From NCBI GenBank assembly GCA_947478175.1, contig CANJUQ010000002.1, forward strand, positions 1-64,000: DNA of 64,000 bases. Direction: 5' to 3'. The stretch is from Thiotrichales bacterium. GTDB taxonomy: Bacteria > Pseudomonadota > Gammaproteobacteria > Francisellales > CACEW01. Under the pieces are notes generated by a model. The model did no database searches, was not told the DNA's origin, and saw nothing but the letters and a program-made list of their open reading frames with translations. Shown piece by piece: positions 35,537 through 43,635 of this stretch; within the stretch, counting starts at the first letter, position 1, and every line of letters begins with the position of its first letter. The translations under genes and the position numbers were made by a program.

Positions 35537-36428
35537 CTCACTGATTGATGATTTTTTAAAATACTGTGAAACAGAACGCCAGCTGTCTGAAAATACTTTG
35601 TTAAATTATCTCCAAGACTTTAAAAATTTTATTGGTTTTTTAAACCGCCAGCGCCTGTCTGATTTTAAAGTTGTCACCCCCCAAATTATCAAACAATGGA
35701 TCGCCCAAAATCATAGCCGTGGCCTGAGCGGTCGATCGATTGCTCGCATGATGTCTTCAGTCAGGACGCTCTATAAATTTTTAATCAAAGAAAACTTAGC
35801 CGACCATAATCCTGCCATTGGAATCCGCCCGCCTAAATCACCTAAAAAATTACCCAAAGCCCCAGACGTTAATCAGACCAGCCATTTGTTAAATATCAAA
35901 ACAGAGGATCTCTTAGAGATTCGAGATTTGGCTTTATTAGAACTGGTTTATTCTTCTGGCCTACGGCTATCAGAATTATTAGCAGTCAATTCTCAAGATT
36001 TAGATATTCATACGTCCAGCTTACCTGTCATTGGTAAAGGCAAAAAAACCCGGCTAGTTCCCGTTGGCAGCAAAGCCAGAGAGGCCATTGCCAGATGGTT
36101 AGTCTTAAGAGCTCAGTTTGCTATTCCTGATGAAGACGCTTTGTTTATCAGCCAGAAAGGCGCTCGGCTGACCCCCCGACAAGTTCAACAAAGATTCGAG
36201 CGCTGGGGGCAAAAATATGGCACTCAGCATTTACATCCGCATATGCTTCGACATGCCTTTGCATCGCATCTTTTAGAGTCCAGTCATAATTTAAGAGCCG
36301 TTCAAGAATTACTAGGCCATAGCAGTATCTCGACTACCCAGGTCTATACCCATTTAGATTTTCAGCATCTCGCCAATGTCTATGACCAGGCGCATCCCAG
36401 AGCCAAAAAAAAAGAAGGCCCTAGGTAA
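35526..36428 (+). CDS. xerC: Tyrosine recombinase XerC
   Basis: Resolves chromosome dimers at dif together with XerD and FtsK. 300 residues, N-terminal SAM-like core-binding domain 1-95. All catalytic residues are seen: R147 (SSGLRLSEL), K171, H239 and R242 (HPHMLRHAFASHLL), H265 (LLGHSSIST) and nucleophile Y274 (QVYTHLD). Length and context (lptM-xerC) match the housekeeping enzyme rather than a phage or island integrase. The last 8 bases overlap the convergent prmB. Confidence 0.93.
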   Translation: MALNSLIDDFLKYCETERQLSENTLLNYLQDFKNFIGFLNRQRLSDFKVVTPQIIKQWIAQNHSRGLSGRSIARMMSSVRTLYKFLIKENLADHNPAIGIRPPKSPKKLPKAPDVNQTSHLLNIKTEDLLEIRDLALLELVYSSGLRLSELLAVNSQDLDIHTSSLPVIGKGKKTRLVPVGSKAREAIARWLVLRAQFAIPDEDALFISQKGARLTPRQVQQRFERWGQKYGTQHLHPHMLRHAFASHLLESSHNLRAVQELLGHSSISTTQVYTHLDFQHLANVYDQAHPRAKKKEGPR

Positions 36429-37326
36429 GGGCACTGATTTGCTCTTTAGTTAACAAACACACTCCCACGCCACCCTTCTCAAATTCCAACCATAAAAAAT
36501 CTAGATGCGGATACGCGGCTTCCAGGGCTATCGCACTATTGCCTACTTCTAGAATCAAAATTCCATGATCTGTTAAATAATTTGCAGCTTCAGACAAAAT
36601 TCTTCTAGTTAAATCCAGGCCATCTTGTCCAGAAATCAGCGCCATCTCTGGTTCATGAGAAAATTCTTTGGGCATGTCATTAAAATCTTTCTGATCGACA
36701 TAAGGCGGATTACATAAGATCAAATCATATTTTTTATTATTTAAATTATTTAAATTTTTTAAATTCCCAAATAAATCTGACTGAATTATTGCTACGCGAT
36801 CTTCTAATTTATATATAAATTCATACATAGACTTATTGATCTTCGCGACTTCCAAAGCTTCGAAAGACAAATCCACGAGATCTACTTTTATAAAATCAAA
36901 ATACATGGCCATGGCTAAACCAATACATCCAGACCCACAACAAAGATCTAAAACATGATCCACTTCAGTGATTTCTAAATAGGGCTCAAAACTGGTTTCT
37001 ATTAATTCAGCGATTGGCGATCTAGGAATAATCACCCGTTCATCGACATAAAATTCTAAACCCGCAAAAAACGCCCGATGCATGAGATAAGCCAAGGGGA
37101 TTTTATTTTTAATTCGGGTTTCGACCCAGTTTTTTATTTGATCTGTTTGTTCTAAATTTAATTCTAACGGCAGAACTTCTTCGCCAGCATCTAACGGCTG
37201 ACCCGCAATATGCATAACTAGATAAACCGCTTCATCCCAAGGGTTATCAGACCCATGCCCATAAAATAAATCAGCGGCTTCGAATTTTTCATAAGCCCAA
37301 TCAATCGCGTTTTGAATAGTTTTCAT
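36421..37326 (-). CDS. prmB: Ribosomal protein L3 N5-glutamine methyltransferase
   Basis: Methylates a Gln in L3 (uL3) during 50S assembly. 301 residues. The N-terminal helical domain precedes AYLMHRAFFAGLEFYVDERVIIPRSP, typical of PrmB rather than PrmC. HVLDLCCGSGCIGLAMA is the SAM motif and LILCNPPYVD (NPPY, 206-209) is the catalytic loop that positions the glutamine. The family members that act on release factors (PrmC) sit next to prfA; this one does not. The ribosome site is weak. Confidence 0.88.
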   Translation of the reverse strand: MKTIQNAIDWAYEKFEAADLFYGHGSDNPWDEAVYLVMHIAGQPLDAGEEVLPLELNLEQTDQIKNWVETRIKNKIPLAYLMHRAFFAGLEFYVDERVIIPRSPIAELIETSFEPYLEITEVDHVLDLCCGSGCIGLAMAMYFDFIKVDLVDLSFEALEVAKINKSMYEFIYKLEDRVAIIQSDLFGNLKNLNNLNNKKYDLILCNPPYVDQKDFNDMPKEFSHEPEMALISGQDGLDLTRRILSEAANYLTDHGILILEVGNSAIALEAAYPHLDFLWLEFEKGGVGVCLLTKEQISALT

Positions 37327-37329
37327 AGA

Positions 37330-37713
37330 TTACCAAATACACCTTAATCCTTCGATTTTTTTGAAAATCTTGTCTGAACTAACTAATGAGATTTCATGGT
37401 AAATGGCTGTTGCAGCAATCAGTAAATCAGCAGGGTCTTTATGCTCAATCCCTAAAGACTGACTGAGTACAGCAATTTCAGAGGTAATAGGAAGAACTTC
37501 TATCTTTCTTGCTAACAAAATATCATTGATAAATTGTTCAGTTTCACACTGCACTTCAATCCGTTTCTTGATAATTAGCATTGCGATTTCCCATAGAGAA
37601 ATATCTGCACATGCGAAATCTTCATCTGAATCCAAAATCTTTTTAGCTTTTGCCGTTATTTTTTCAGGAAATAACGCATCAAAAATCAGAACATTAGTAT
37701 CCAATACGATCAT
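37330..37713 (-). CDS. PIN-domain ribonuclease toxin (VapC-like)
   Basis: 127 residues from the ATG at 37713; an earlier ATG in frame at 37764 lies deeper in the antitoxin. The PIN acidic residues are D5 (MIVLDTNVLIF), E42 (SLWEIAML), D93/D96 (HKDPADLLIAATA) and D114. VapC toxins cleave tRNA or rRNA. It overlaps the 3' end of the antitoxin gene by 20 bases, so the two are translationally coupled. It ends 3 bases before the prmB start codon, so it might read into prmB. Confidence 0.88.
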   Translation of the reverse strand: MIVLDTNVLIFDALFPEKITAKAKKILDSDEDFACADISLWEIAMLIIKKRIEVQCETEQFINDILLARKIEVLPITSEIAVLSQSLGIEHKDPADLLIAATAIYHEISLVSSDKIFKKIEGLRCIW

Positions 37714-37942
37714 TTTGATCCGCACTCCAATCGACTTCTTTGGAAAGATCCCAATCCAATTCATTAATCACTGCTGTTTTACGCAAAGCTTTCAGACGAG
37801 CTAGTGCTTTTTTCTGCAGATCTTCTGGCGGAAATAAGCGAGCAACAACTTCACCTTTCAAGGTCAAGTCCAATGAATCAGTAGAAATATTTTCTAAATA
37901 TTCAAACATATGTTTTCGAAATTCAGTCACACTGACTTGCAT
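37694..37942 (-). CDS. Phd/YefM-type antitoxin
   Basis: 82 residues from the ATG at 37942. MQVSVTEFRKHMFEYLEN is the N-terminal Phd/YefM fold that dimerises and binds DNA, followed by TLKGEVVARLFPP, and the C-terminal half would neutralise the PIN toxin. An upstream ATG (37966) lies within the operator, so it is less likely. Two TGTACA boxes at 37960-37978 fit the known target of YefM-family repressors. Pairing of a Phd-type antitoxin with a VapC-type toxin is common. Confidence 0.85.
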   Translation of the reverse strand: MQVSVTEFRKHMFEYLENISTDSLDLTLKGEVVARLFPPEDLQKKALARLKALRKTAVINELDWDLSKEVDWSADQNDRIGY

Positions 37943-37958
37943 TAGAACGCCCCCATTA

Positions 37959-37979
37959 ATGTACATTAAGAATGTACAT
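37959..37979 (-). promoter_or_regulatory. Twin TGTACA operator of the antitoxin-toxin pair
   Basis: Two TGTACA palindromes at 37960-37965 and 37973-37978, 13 bases centre to centre, within repeated ATGTACAT. YefM of E. coli binds paired TGTACA-core sites at similar spacing. Confidence 0.65.
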
Positions 37980-38021
37980 CATAATGACTCTTTGAATAAA
38001 AAACAATTTTAAAATCAAACT

Positions 38022-38056
38022 TTGATTTACCTATTCATGGCTTTATACTCGCGCCC
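38022..38056 (+). promoter_or_regulatory. Promoter of prfB
   Basis: TTGATT (38022-38027), 16 bases, TATACT (38044-38049), then CGCGCCC (38050-38056). Same parts as the gcvH promoter. Confidence 0.65.
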
Positions 38057-38086
38057 TTCAAAAATCAGCCCTAGCCTTAATTTTCT

Positions 38087-39185
38087 ATGCAAGCTTTAAA
38101 CCCCTATCGTCAACAGCTCTCAGACATGCGTGATCGTCTCATCCCACTTCGGGGGTATCTTTGACTACGATCGTCAGAAAGAAAAACTCGAAGAAGTTAT
38201 TTTAGAACTTGCAGATCCCACCATCTGGAACACGCCTGAAAAAGCCCAAGAACTGGGTAAACAAAAAGTGTCTTTAGAAAGTATTGTCAAGACTATTGAT
38301 GACTTAGAAATTGGTTTTAAAAATACAGAATCTTTAATGGACTTAATCTCTGAAGAACAAGACGAATCCATGGTTCTAGATATTCAGAAAGAAATAGATT
38401 TTCTAGAAAAACAGCTGACTGATCTTGAATTTCGGCGCATGTTTTCAGGCAAAACAGACTCCTGTAATGCTTATTTAGATATTCAATCCGGCTCTGGCGG
38501 AACAGAAGCGCAAGATTGGGCCGAGATGATTCTCCGCATGTATCTTCGCTGGGGAGAGGCCCATGGTCTTCAAACAGAATTACTTGAATGCTCAGCGGGA
38601 GATGTCGCTGGCATTAAAAGTGCCACGATTCATTTATCAGGTTCTTATGCTTTTGGTTGGCTCAGAACAGAAACGGGTATTCATCGCTTAGTTCGAAAAT
38701 CTCCGTTTGATTCAGGCAACAGACGCCATACGTCTTTTGCGTCTGTCTTTGTTTCCCCAGAAATCGATGATTCTATAGAAATAGAAATCAATCAATCCGA
38801 TTGCCGAATCGATACCTACCGAGCTTCTGGCGCCGGCGGTCAGCATGTAAACCGAACAGACTCCGCCGTTCGAATTACGCATATTCCATCAGGCATCGTG
38901 GTTCAATCCCAAAATGACCGCTCTCAGCATAAAAATAGAGATACGGCCATGAAGCAATTAAAAGCCAAGCTCTATGAATTTGAGATGCAAAAAAGAAACG
39001 CCGAACAAAAATTAATAGAAGAAAATAAATCTGACATTGGCTGGGGCAGTCAAATTAGATCCTATGTCTTAGATCAATCCAGAATTAAAGATTTAAGAAC
39101 AGGCGTTGAAAATACCAATACTCAGGCTGTGTTAGATGGCGATTTAGATAAATTTATTCAGGCTAGTTTGAAGGCGGGGTTGTGA
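38087..39185 (+). CDS. prfB: Peptide chain release factor 2, with programmed +1 frameshift
   Basis: Recognises UAA/UGA stops and triggers peptide release. The true start is the ATG at 38087; 25 codons are read until CTT TGA C, where the ribosome shifts +1 at 38162 and continues to 39185, giving about 365 residues. The shift site CGG GGG TAT CTT TGA C holds the internal Shine-Dalgarno-like GGGGG three bases ahead, as in E. coli. [19 protein letters not shown] has the catalytic GGQ, and a TDS-like region precedes the C-terminus. Low RF2 levels would favour the shift, so the gene autoregulates. Confidence 0.97.
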
Positions 39186-39208
39186 ATTTTGTTCATGGTT
39201 ATGAGCGC

Positions 39209-39238
39209 CTGTTGTAGGGGCGGCCGCCCCTACAACAG
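39209..39238. repeat. Perfect 30-base palindrome of the GTAGGGGC family
   Basis: CTGTTGTAGGGGCGG and its complement, without a loop. It lies between the convergent prfB and mnmC genes, where it may also act as a terminator (CTCTGCTTTTATTTT follows). Confidence 0.8.
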
Positions 39239-39246
39239 CTCTGCTT

Positions 39247-41187
39247 TTATTTTGTTTTTCCTAATCTTTTCAAGTCTCTCACTAAAAATCTTCCCGAATG
39301 AACCGCTGACAAAACCTTCATGGGAACCGGCAGGGTTTGATCTAATAAATAACTCGCAATAACCCAAGCAGACAATAACCCAGTAGACAGCCCTTTAGAT
39401 CCATGCCCAACGGTCATAAACAACCCAGGAAAATTAATTAAATCCGGATAATCAAACTGACTATCCCCATAAGCCAAGCGCGCGTATTTTTCTTCAAATT
39501 CTGTTTTTGAAATCACGGGGCCAATCAATGGCAAATGATCCAGAACCCCCCCTCGAACACTCACACGGCCTAATTTAGGATTTGAATTTTCCAGAGCTTT
39601 CCCCAGTTCTGGATTCATTAATTTTAAATTTTCCAAATTTTCTAAATGATCTGATTCCCGAACAGACAAATCTTCCCGATCTTTTTGGTCTTTATTTCTA
39701 TAAGTCGCGCCAATAATTTGCTGATTATTTTGGTGAGTTTTTTTAACGGGAAAACAATAGCCTTCATAACATATCGGCTCTTGAATTTTAAAACTTTCGG
39801 GGACTGCCGGAATAATACTAATTTGGCCAGGGGTATTTTTAATAGGCAGCGCGTTTAAATCTAAACCCAACTGCTCCCCTAATTTTTGAGTTTCACTGCC
39901 AGAAGCCAAAATCACTGCGTCAAAACGGCGTTCTGTTAAATTTGTCCTAACAATCCAGTTAAAATTCTCGGCGTCATATTTTAAAAAATTAATTTTCTCC
40001 GCATAAAAACTAATTTTTTCCCCACCTGTTTTTACTAATATTTCACAAAGCTTAACGGGGTTAATCATCAAAGCCGGCTTAATTAAATAAATACTTTCAG
40101 AAATCCCTGAAATCTTAAAAAGCGCCGGATGATTTTGTTTAAACAAATCCCCATAGCGTTTTTTGAGTCGCTCACTTCCAGCCCATTGCTGAATTTGTTC
40201 TGTCCCAATTAAATCGTCAGGATTTTTTAAAAAAATATTTTTAATCGTCCTCATCGTTAACCAGGCTGATTGGCTAATCATCTGATCCGTCAAATTATTA
40301 TTGACCGTCAAAAATGGCCGTATCAAACCCCAAGGATTCCCAGACGCTGCTTGAGCAATACCCAAAGAGTCCAACAAACTAACTTTCACCCCGCACTGAG
40401 ATAACACCCAAGCCATGGAGCATCCGGCAATCCCCGCTCCAATCACGCAAATTTCTTTGGGTTTTTGATTTAATTCAGGCGCTCTTAGCCAAGGGGCCAA
40501 TCTAGATTTCCCCATATTTTTTCCCAGATATTTACCAACAATCATGTCTCGTTTTCGACCAAAGCCCTTAGTTTTAAAAACTTCAAAGCCGGCTTGTTCG
40601 AGATTTTCTCGGGCGAATCTAGCTGACGTAAAACTCGAAAAAGTAGTTTCTGCATGACTCAATTTTCCAATTTCTTGAAATAACTCTAAACGCCACATGG
40701 CTGGATTTTTACTCGGTGCAAAGCCATCTAAAAATAAAACGTCCGCCTTACAATCTAATTCTTTTAAGACATCCAGCACTTCTCCGAATAAACAATGGAC
40801 ATGCACTCGACCTGGAATAATCGGCAAAAAATGATGACCTGGAATATTTAAAGGATAATTCTCAAGCCAGAGATCTAAATATTTTTTTAATTCAGGAAAA
40901 TCAGACAAAGCTGTTTTAATTTGGACTGGATCTAACGGGTATTGCTCACAAGAAATAAATTCTAATAAAACCCCTTCTGATGCTGTTTTTTCAAATAATT
41001 CCCAGGTCGCTAGAAAATTTAAACCCGTCCCTAGGCCTAACTCTAAGAAAGTTATTTTTTCTGTTTTTTTTAAGTTCTTAAATCTTTCAGATAAATAATT
41101 TTTTTCTAAAAAAACATACCGAGTTTCAGCTAGGCCGTTATCCGTCGAAAAATAAATATCATCAAAAATCTCAGAACGCAGCGTCAC
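39247..41187 (-). CDS. mnmC: Bifunctional tRNA U34 modification enzyme MnmC
   Basis: Completes 5-methylaminomethyl-2-thiouridine at tRNA position 34. 646 residues in the classic fused form: an N-terminal SAM methyltransferase (1-about 240, FLELGLGTGLNFLA, then VLFLDGFAPSKNPAMW) and a C-terminal FAD oxidoreductase (VIGAGIAGCSMAW onward, ending SHGSKGLSTG-like glycine loop) that removes the carboxymethyl group. The start is GTG at 41187, coupled to the stop of the orphan gene just upstream (41193). tusA and a probable thiolase at the right end of the window act on the same nucleotide. Confidence 0.94.
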   Translation of the reverse strand: MTLRSEIFDDIYFSTDNGLAETRYVFLEKNYLSERFKNLKKTEKITFLELGLGTGLNFLATWELFEKTASEGVLLEFISCEQYPLDPVQIKTALSDFPELKKYLDLWLENYPLNIPGHHFLPIIPGRVHVHCLFGEVLDVLKELDCKADVLFLDGFAPSKNPAMWRLELFQEIGKLSHAETTFSSFTSARFARENLEQAGFEVFKTKGFGRKRDMIVGKYLGKNMGKSRLAPWLRAPELNQKPKEICVIGAGIAGCSMAWVLSQCGVKVSLLDSLGIAQAASGNPWGLIRPFLTVNNNLTDQMISQSAWLTMRTIKNIFLKNPDDLIGTEQIQQWAGSERLKKRYGDLFKQNHPALFKISGISESIYLIKPALMINPVKLCEILVKTGGEKISFYAEKINFLKYDAENFNWIVRTNLTERRFDAVILASGSETQKLGEQLGLDLNALPIKNTPGQISIIPAVPESFKIQEPICYEGYCFPVKKTHQNNQQIIGATYRNKDQKDREDLSVRESDHLENLENLKLMNPELGKALENSNPKLGRVSVRGGVLDHLPLIGPVISKTEFEEKYARLAYGDSQFDYPDLINFPGLFMTVGHGSKGLSTGLLSAWVIASYLLDQTLPVPMKVLSAVHSGRFLVRDLKRLGKTK

Positions 41188-41192
41188 TCTGA

Positions 41193-42530
41193 TTACCCTG
41201 GATTAGCTTCGCCAAGCGCTGTCTCAATAGCAGGATATACAGGGGGGGTCGCCGCCCGAAAACACCTCAAAAATCTCAAGCAGCAGCCAGGACTTGGAAC
41301 GTGATGCACAAGCGGGGGATTCACAACGGCCAACGTTGCAACAGGTTCAAGTTCAACTCTCTGGAGAGCAACAGGCGCTGATTCAGGCGCTGAGAAGATT
41401 TCAGTAGAAGTTAAATTTGAATTCTGAAGTGAACGGACTGTCCTATCGATTGATCCGAGTGGGCACTCTACGGAACTGATTGTCCCAGCAGTTGGGGCAC
41501 CCGTACGAAAAAGCACTGCAGAATCGCCCATCCCTTGAGGTTCTGAAGCAGATGGCTCTAAAGCATGCGCTCCCTCAACAGACGCCATAACAAGCGGGGA
41601 TTTAGAAGAAATCTGTAACAAAGGTGACGTTCTTTTCATCGCACTGCCTACTGACCCGGGAGGAGAAGATGAAAGTGATGCGGGAGGGAAAGAGGTCAAC
41701 GAAAATCCTTGCAAAGAAGGCAAGCATGCAGGCGCAGGTGCAGGTGCAGGCTTCAAAACCCGTGAGGGAATGCTCAATGTATCGAAGATCCTCAGCTGTG
41801 CATCAGGTATTGCGACGACAGAATCTTCGCTCTCGGATTGGGAGCCCCCAACTGTTTGAAAATCCACATGGAAAGCAGAGAGCCCTCGACCGTTTGATAT
41901 TCTGGGTAATTTTTCCCCTGATCCGCCAGCAACCCCAGTTCCAGTTCCAGTTCCAGCACCGGCCCCACCATTTGCTTCTGTAAATAAATCAGCCAGCTCT
42001 GGTTCTGCTGGGGCTAAAAAAGCACCCACTGCTTCGGCTTCACTCATTCGTGCAGCTTTCATAGTCCGAAAATTCTCAATGGTCTTCAAATATTCTTTTT
42101 TTTCCCTAAGTTTTTGAGGACCGCTACTAACTAACTCTTTAATTTTTGGGGGGATACGAATAGGAGAATCGGTCGTGTTGTAGTGCAAATCTAAAGAAGC
42201 TTCGCTTAATCTCTCAACTGCAGCATCCCCATCCATATGGAGCCCTGAACGATCGACTAAAGCAAAATCGAATTTTCTCCCAGATTTACTCAACCGAACG
42301 GCGGCTTCCCAGTGATTTACTATAAAAACAGTCGTATTGCCTTGTTCTGTCTCAACTTGATAAGCCTGTATGACTAACTCTGGGAAAGTTTTTCTAATAT
42401 CAGCATCTATTTCGGCTTCCAGGGGTGTTAAAGCAACAGGGGAGCGCTTTCTCCCAAAAACAAAGCTAATAAAAACTCTACGAATTGCAGCGTCGTCATC
42501 AATAAATAAACCGACCAAATCTGTCTTCAT
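41193..42530 (-). CDS. Orphan protein with receiver-like N-terminus and disordered tail
   Basis: 445 residues. The first 110 read like a response-regulator receiver: acidic triplet D11-D13 (LFIDDDAAIRRV), a beta-2/alpha-2 stretch (VFIVNHWEAAVRLSKSG), and FDFALVDRSGLHMDGDAAV, in which D93 and the MDG seven residues on fall where the phosphoacceptor and the MDG of real receivers do. The conserved Thr/Lys half is missing. Residues about 190-400 are Ser/Pro/Gly/Ala-rich with two hexamer-repeat tracts (GTGTGTG; APAPAPA). A Cys cluster (C416, C417, C423) lies near the end. The AAGGGG ribosome site supports a real gene. Function unknown; possibly secreted. Confidence 0.65.
   Translation of the reverse strand: MKTDLVGLFIDDDAAIRRVFISFVFGRKRSPVALTPLEAEIDADIRKTFPELVIQAYQVETEQGNTTVFIVNHWEAAVRLSKSGRKFDFALVDRSGLHMDGDAAVERLSEASLDLHYNTTDSPIRIPPKIKELVSSGPQKLREKKEYLKTIENFRTMKAARMSEAEAVGAFLAPAEPELADLFTEANGGAGAGTGTGTGVAGGSGEKLPRISNGRGLSAFHVDFQTVGGSQSESEDSVVAIPDAQLRIFDTLSIPSRVLKPAPAPAPACLPSLQGFSLTSFPPASLSSSPPGSVGSAMKRTSPLLQISSKSPLVMASVEGAHALEPSASEPQGMGDSAVLFRTGAPTAGTISSVECPLGSIDRTVRSLQNSNLTSTEIFSAPESAPVALQRVELEPVATLAVVNPPLVHHVPSPGCCLRFLRCFRAATPPVYPAIETALGEANPG
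41736..41756. repeat. In-frame hexanucleotide repeat (GCAGGT)n
   Basis: About three and a half units inside the receiver-like orphan, encoding an Ala-Pro run. Length changes would stay in frame. Confidence 0.6.
41936..41961. repeat. In-frame hexanucleotide repeat (CCAGTT)n
   Basis: Four near-perfect units inside the same gene, encoding a Gly-Thr run. Confidence 0.65.
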
Positions 42531-42657
42531 TTAAAATCCCCTTTATGAAAAAAGCTTGTGGATAGTCGCAAGAAAAGTGCTAGAAGAACATGCATAGAAT
42601 TATTTTTTTGTTAATAACCCTGTCCGTTCGCCCCTACAAAAAAAATATTGGGAGACG

Positions 42658-42671
42658 TACAATCGCGCCCC
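42658..42671 (+). promoter_or_regulatory. Likely prmA promoter core
   Basis: TACAAT (42658-42663) followed at once by CGCGCCCC. The -35 is not clear; a GTTCGCCCCTACAA repeat half-site (42626-42639) sits where it should be. Confidence 0.5.
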
Positions 42672-42710
42672 TTTTATCGTAGCCCTACTAATAAGCAAGC
42701 CTGATTTTTC

Positions 42711-43601
42711 ATGAATTTTATCCAGATTTCTTTCTCCATTTTTTCCGATCAAGCCGAAAATACTGAAGAAGCTTTGATCGACTCAGGAGCTCTCTCCATC
42801 ACTTTTCAAGATGCCCAAGACCAGCCCATTCTAGAACCGGGTGTTGGTGAAACGCCCCTTTGGAATGAAGTCGTCGTTAAAGCTTTGTATGCTGAAGAGT
42901 CCGACTGTTTGGACATTTTCGCAGCGTTAGCCGATACCCTGCCCCTATTAGACCTGGAAGAAATCCAAGTTGAACTGATCAAAAACCAAGCCTGGGAACG
43001 CGCTTGGATGGAAGATTTCAAACCCATGTGCTTTGGCGAAAAGCTCTGGATTTACCCATCCAATATTCCCGTTCCAAAAGATCACCTAGCCATTATTTTA
43101 GATCCCGGCTTAGCATTTGGGACTGGCACCCACCCAACAACGGCCATGTGTTTGACCTATCTAGCCAAAACAAATTGCCAAGAAAAAACAGTCTTAGATT
43201 TTGGTTGCGGGTCTGGAATACTCGCCATAGCTGCTTTAAAACTCGGCGCCCAAAAAGCTATCGGCATTGATAATGACCCTCAGGCTTTAATAGCCACGCG
43301 AGATAATGCCAATCGAAATCAAATTAATCCTGAAGATTTATTAATTTTAGATTCTAAAAAATCTTACTCAGAACCTTACTCAGAACCTGTTGATATTTTA
43401 ATCGCCAATATTCTGGCAGAGCCTTTAATTAACCTAGCATCCCAATTTGCCAATTTACTCAAATCCCAGGGATCCCTAGCTTTATCAGGCATTTTAAAAA
43501 ATCAGGCTCTACTCGTTCAAAAAGCTTATGAGCCTTATTTTGAGAATTTTAAAATTAGCACTCAAGACGACTGGGTTTGTTTAGATGCCAGAAGAAAATA
43601 A
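42711..43601 (+). CDS. prmA: Ribosomal protein L11 methyltransferase
   Basis: Trimethylates the N-terminus and two lysines of L11 (uL11). 296 residues. An N-terminal substrate-recognition domain (about 1-60) precedes LDPGLAFGTGTHPTT (the PrmA hallmark), VLDFGCGSGILAIAALKLGA (SAM motif I) and DILIANILAEPLI (the N-x-L-A catalytic loop). It is first in prmA-ubiB-HIT, with a short leader after the promoter at 42658-42671. Confidence 0.95.
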   Translation: MNFIQISFSIFSDQAENTEEALIDSGALSITFQDAQDQPILEPGVGETPLWNEVVVKALYAEESDCLDIFAALADTLPLLDLEEIQVELIKNQAWERAWMEDFKPMCFGEKLWIYPSNIPVPKDHLAIILDPGLAFGTGTHPTTAMCLTYLAKTNCQEKTVLDFGCGSGILAIAALKLGAQKAIGIDNDPQALIATRDNANRNQINPEDLLILDSKKSYSEPYSEPVDILIANILAEPLINLASQFANLLKSQGSLALSGILKNQALLVQKAYEPYFENFKISTQDDWVCLDARRK

Positions 43602-43635
43602 ATAAAATAAAAAAATATAAATAGAGAAGCAAAAC

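Noticed and set aside
35526-36428. Tyrosine recombinase as sign of an integrated element
   Set aside because: Length, motifs and the lptM neighbour identify housekeeping XerC; no att-like repeats or cargo nearby.
38130-38162. prfB starting at 38130
   Set aside because: The upstream 25 codons and the frameshift motif are plainly present; 38130 only opens the second frame.
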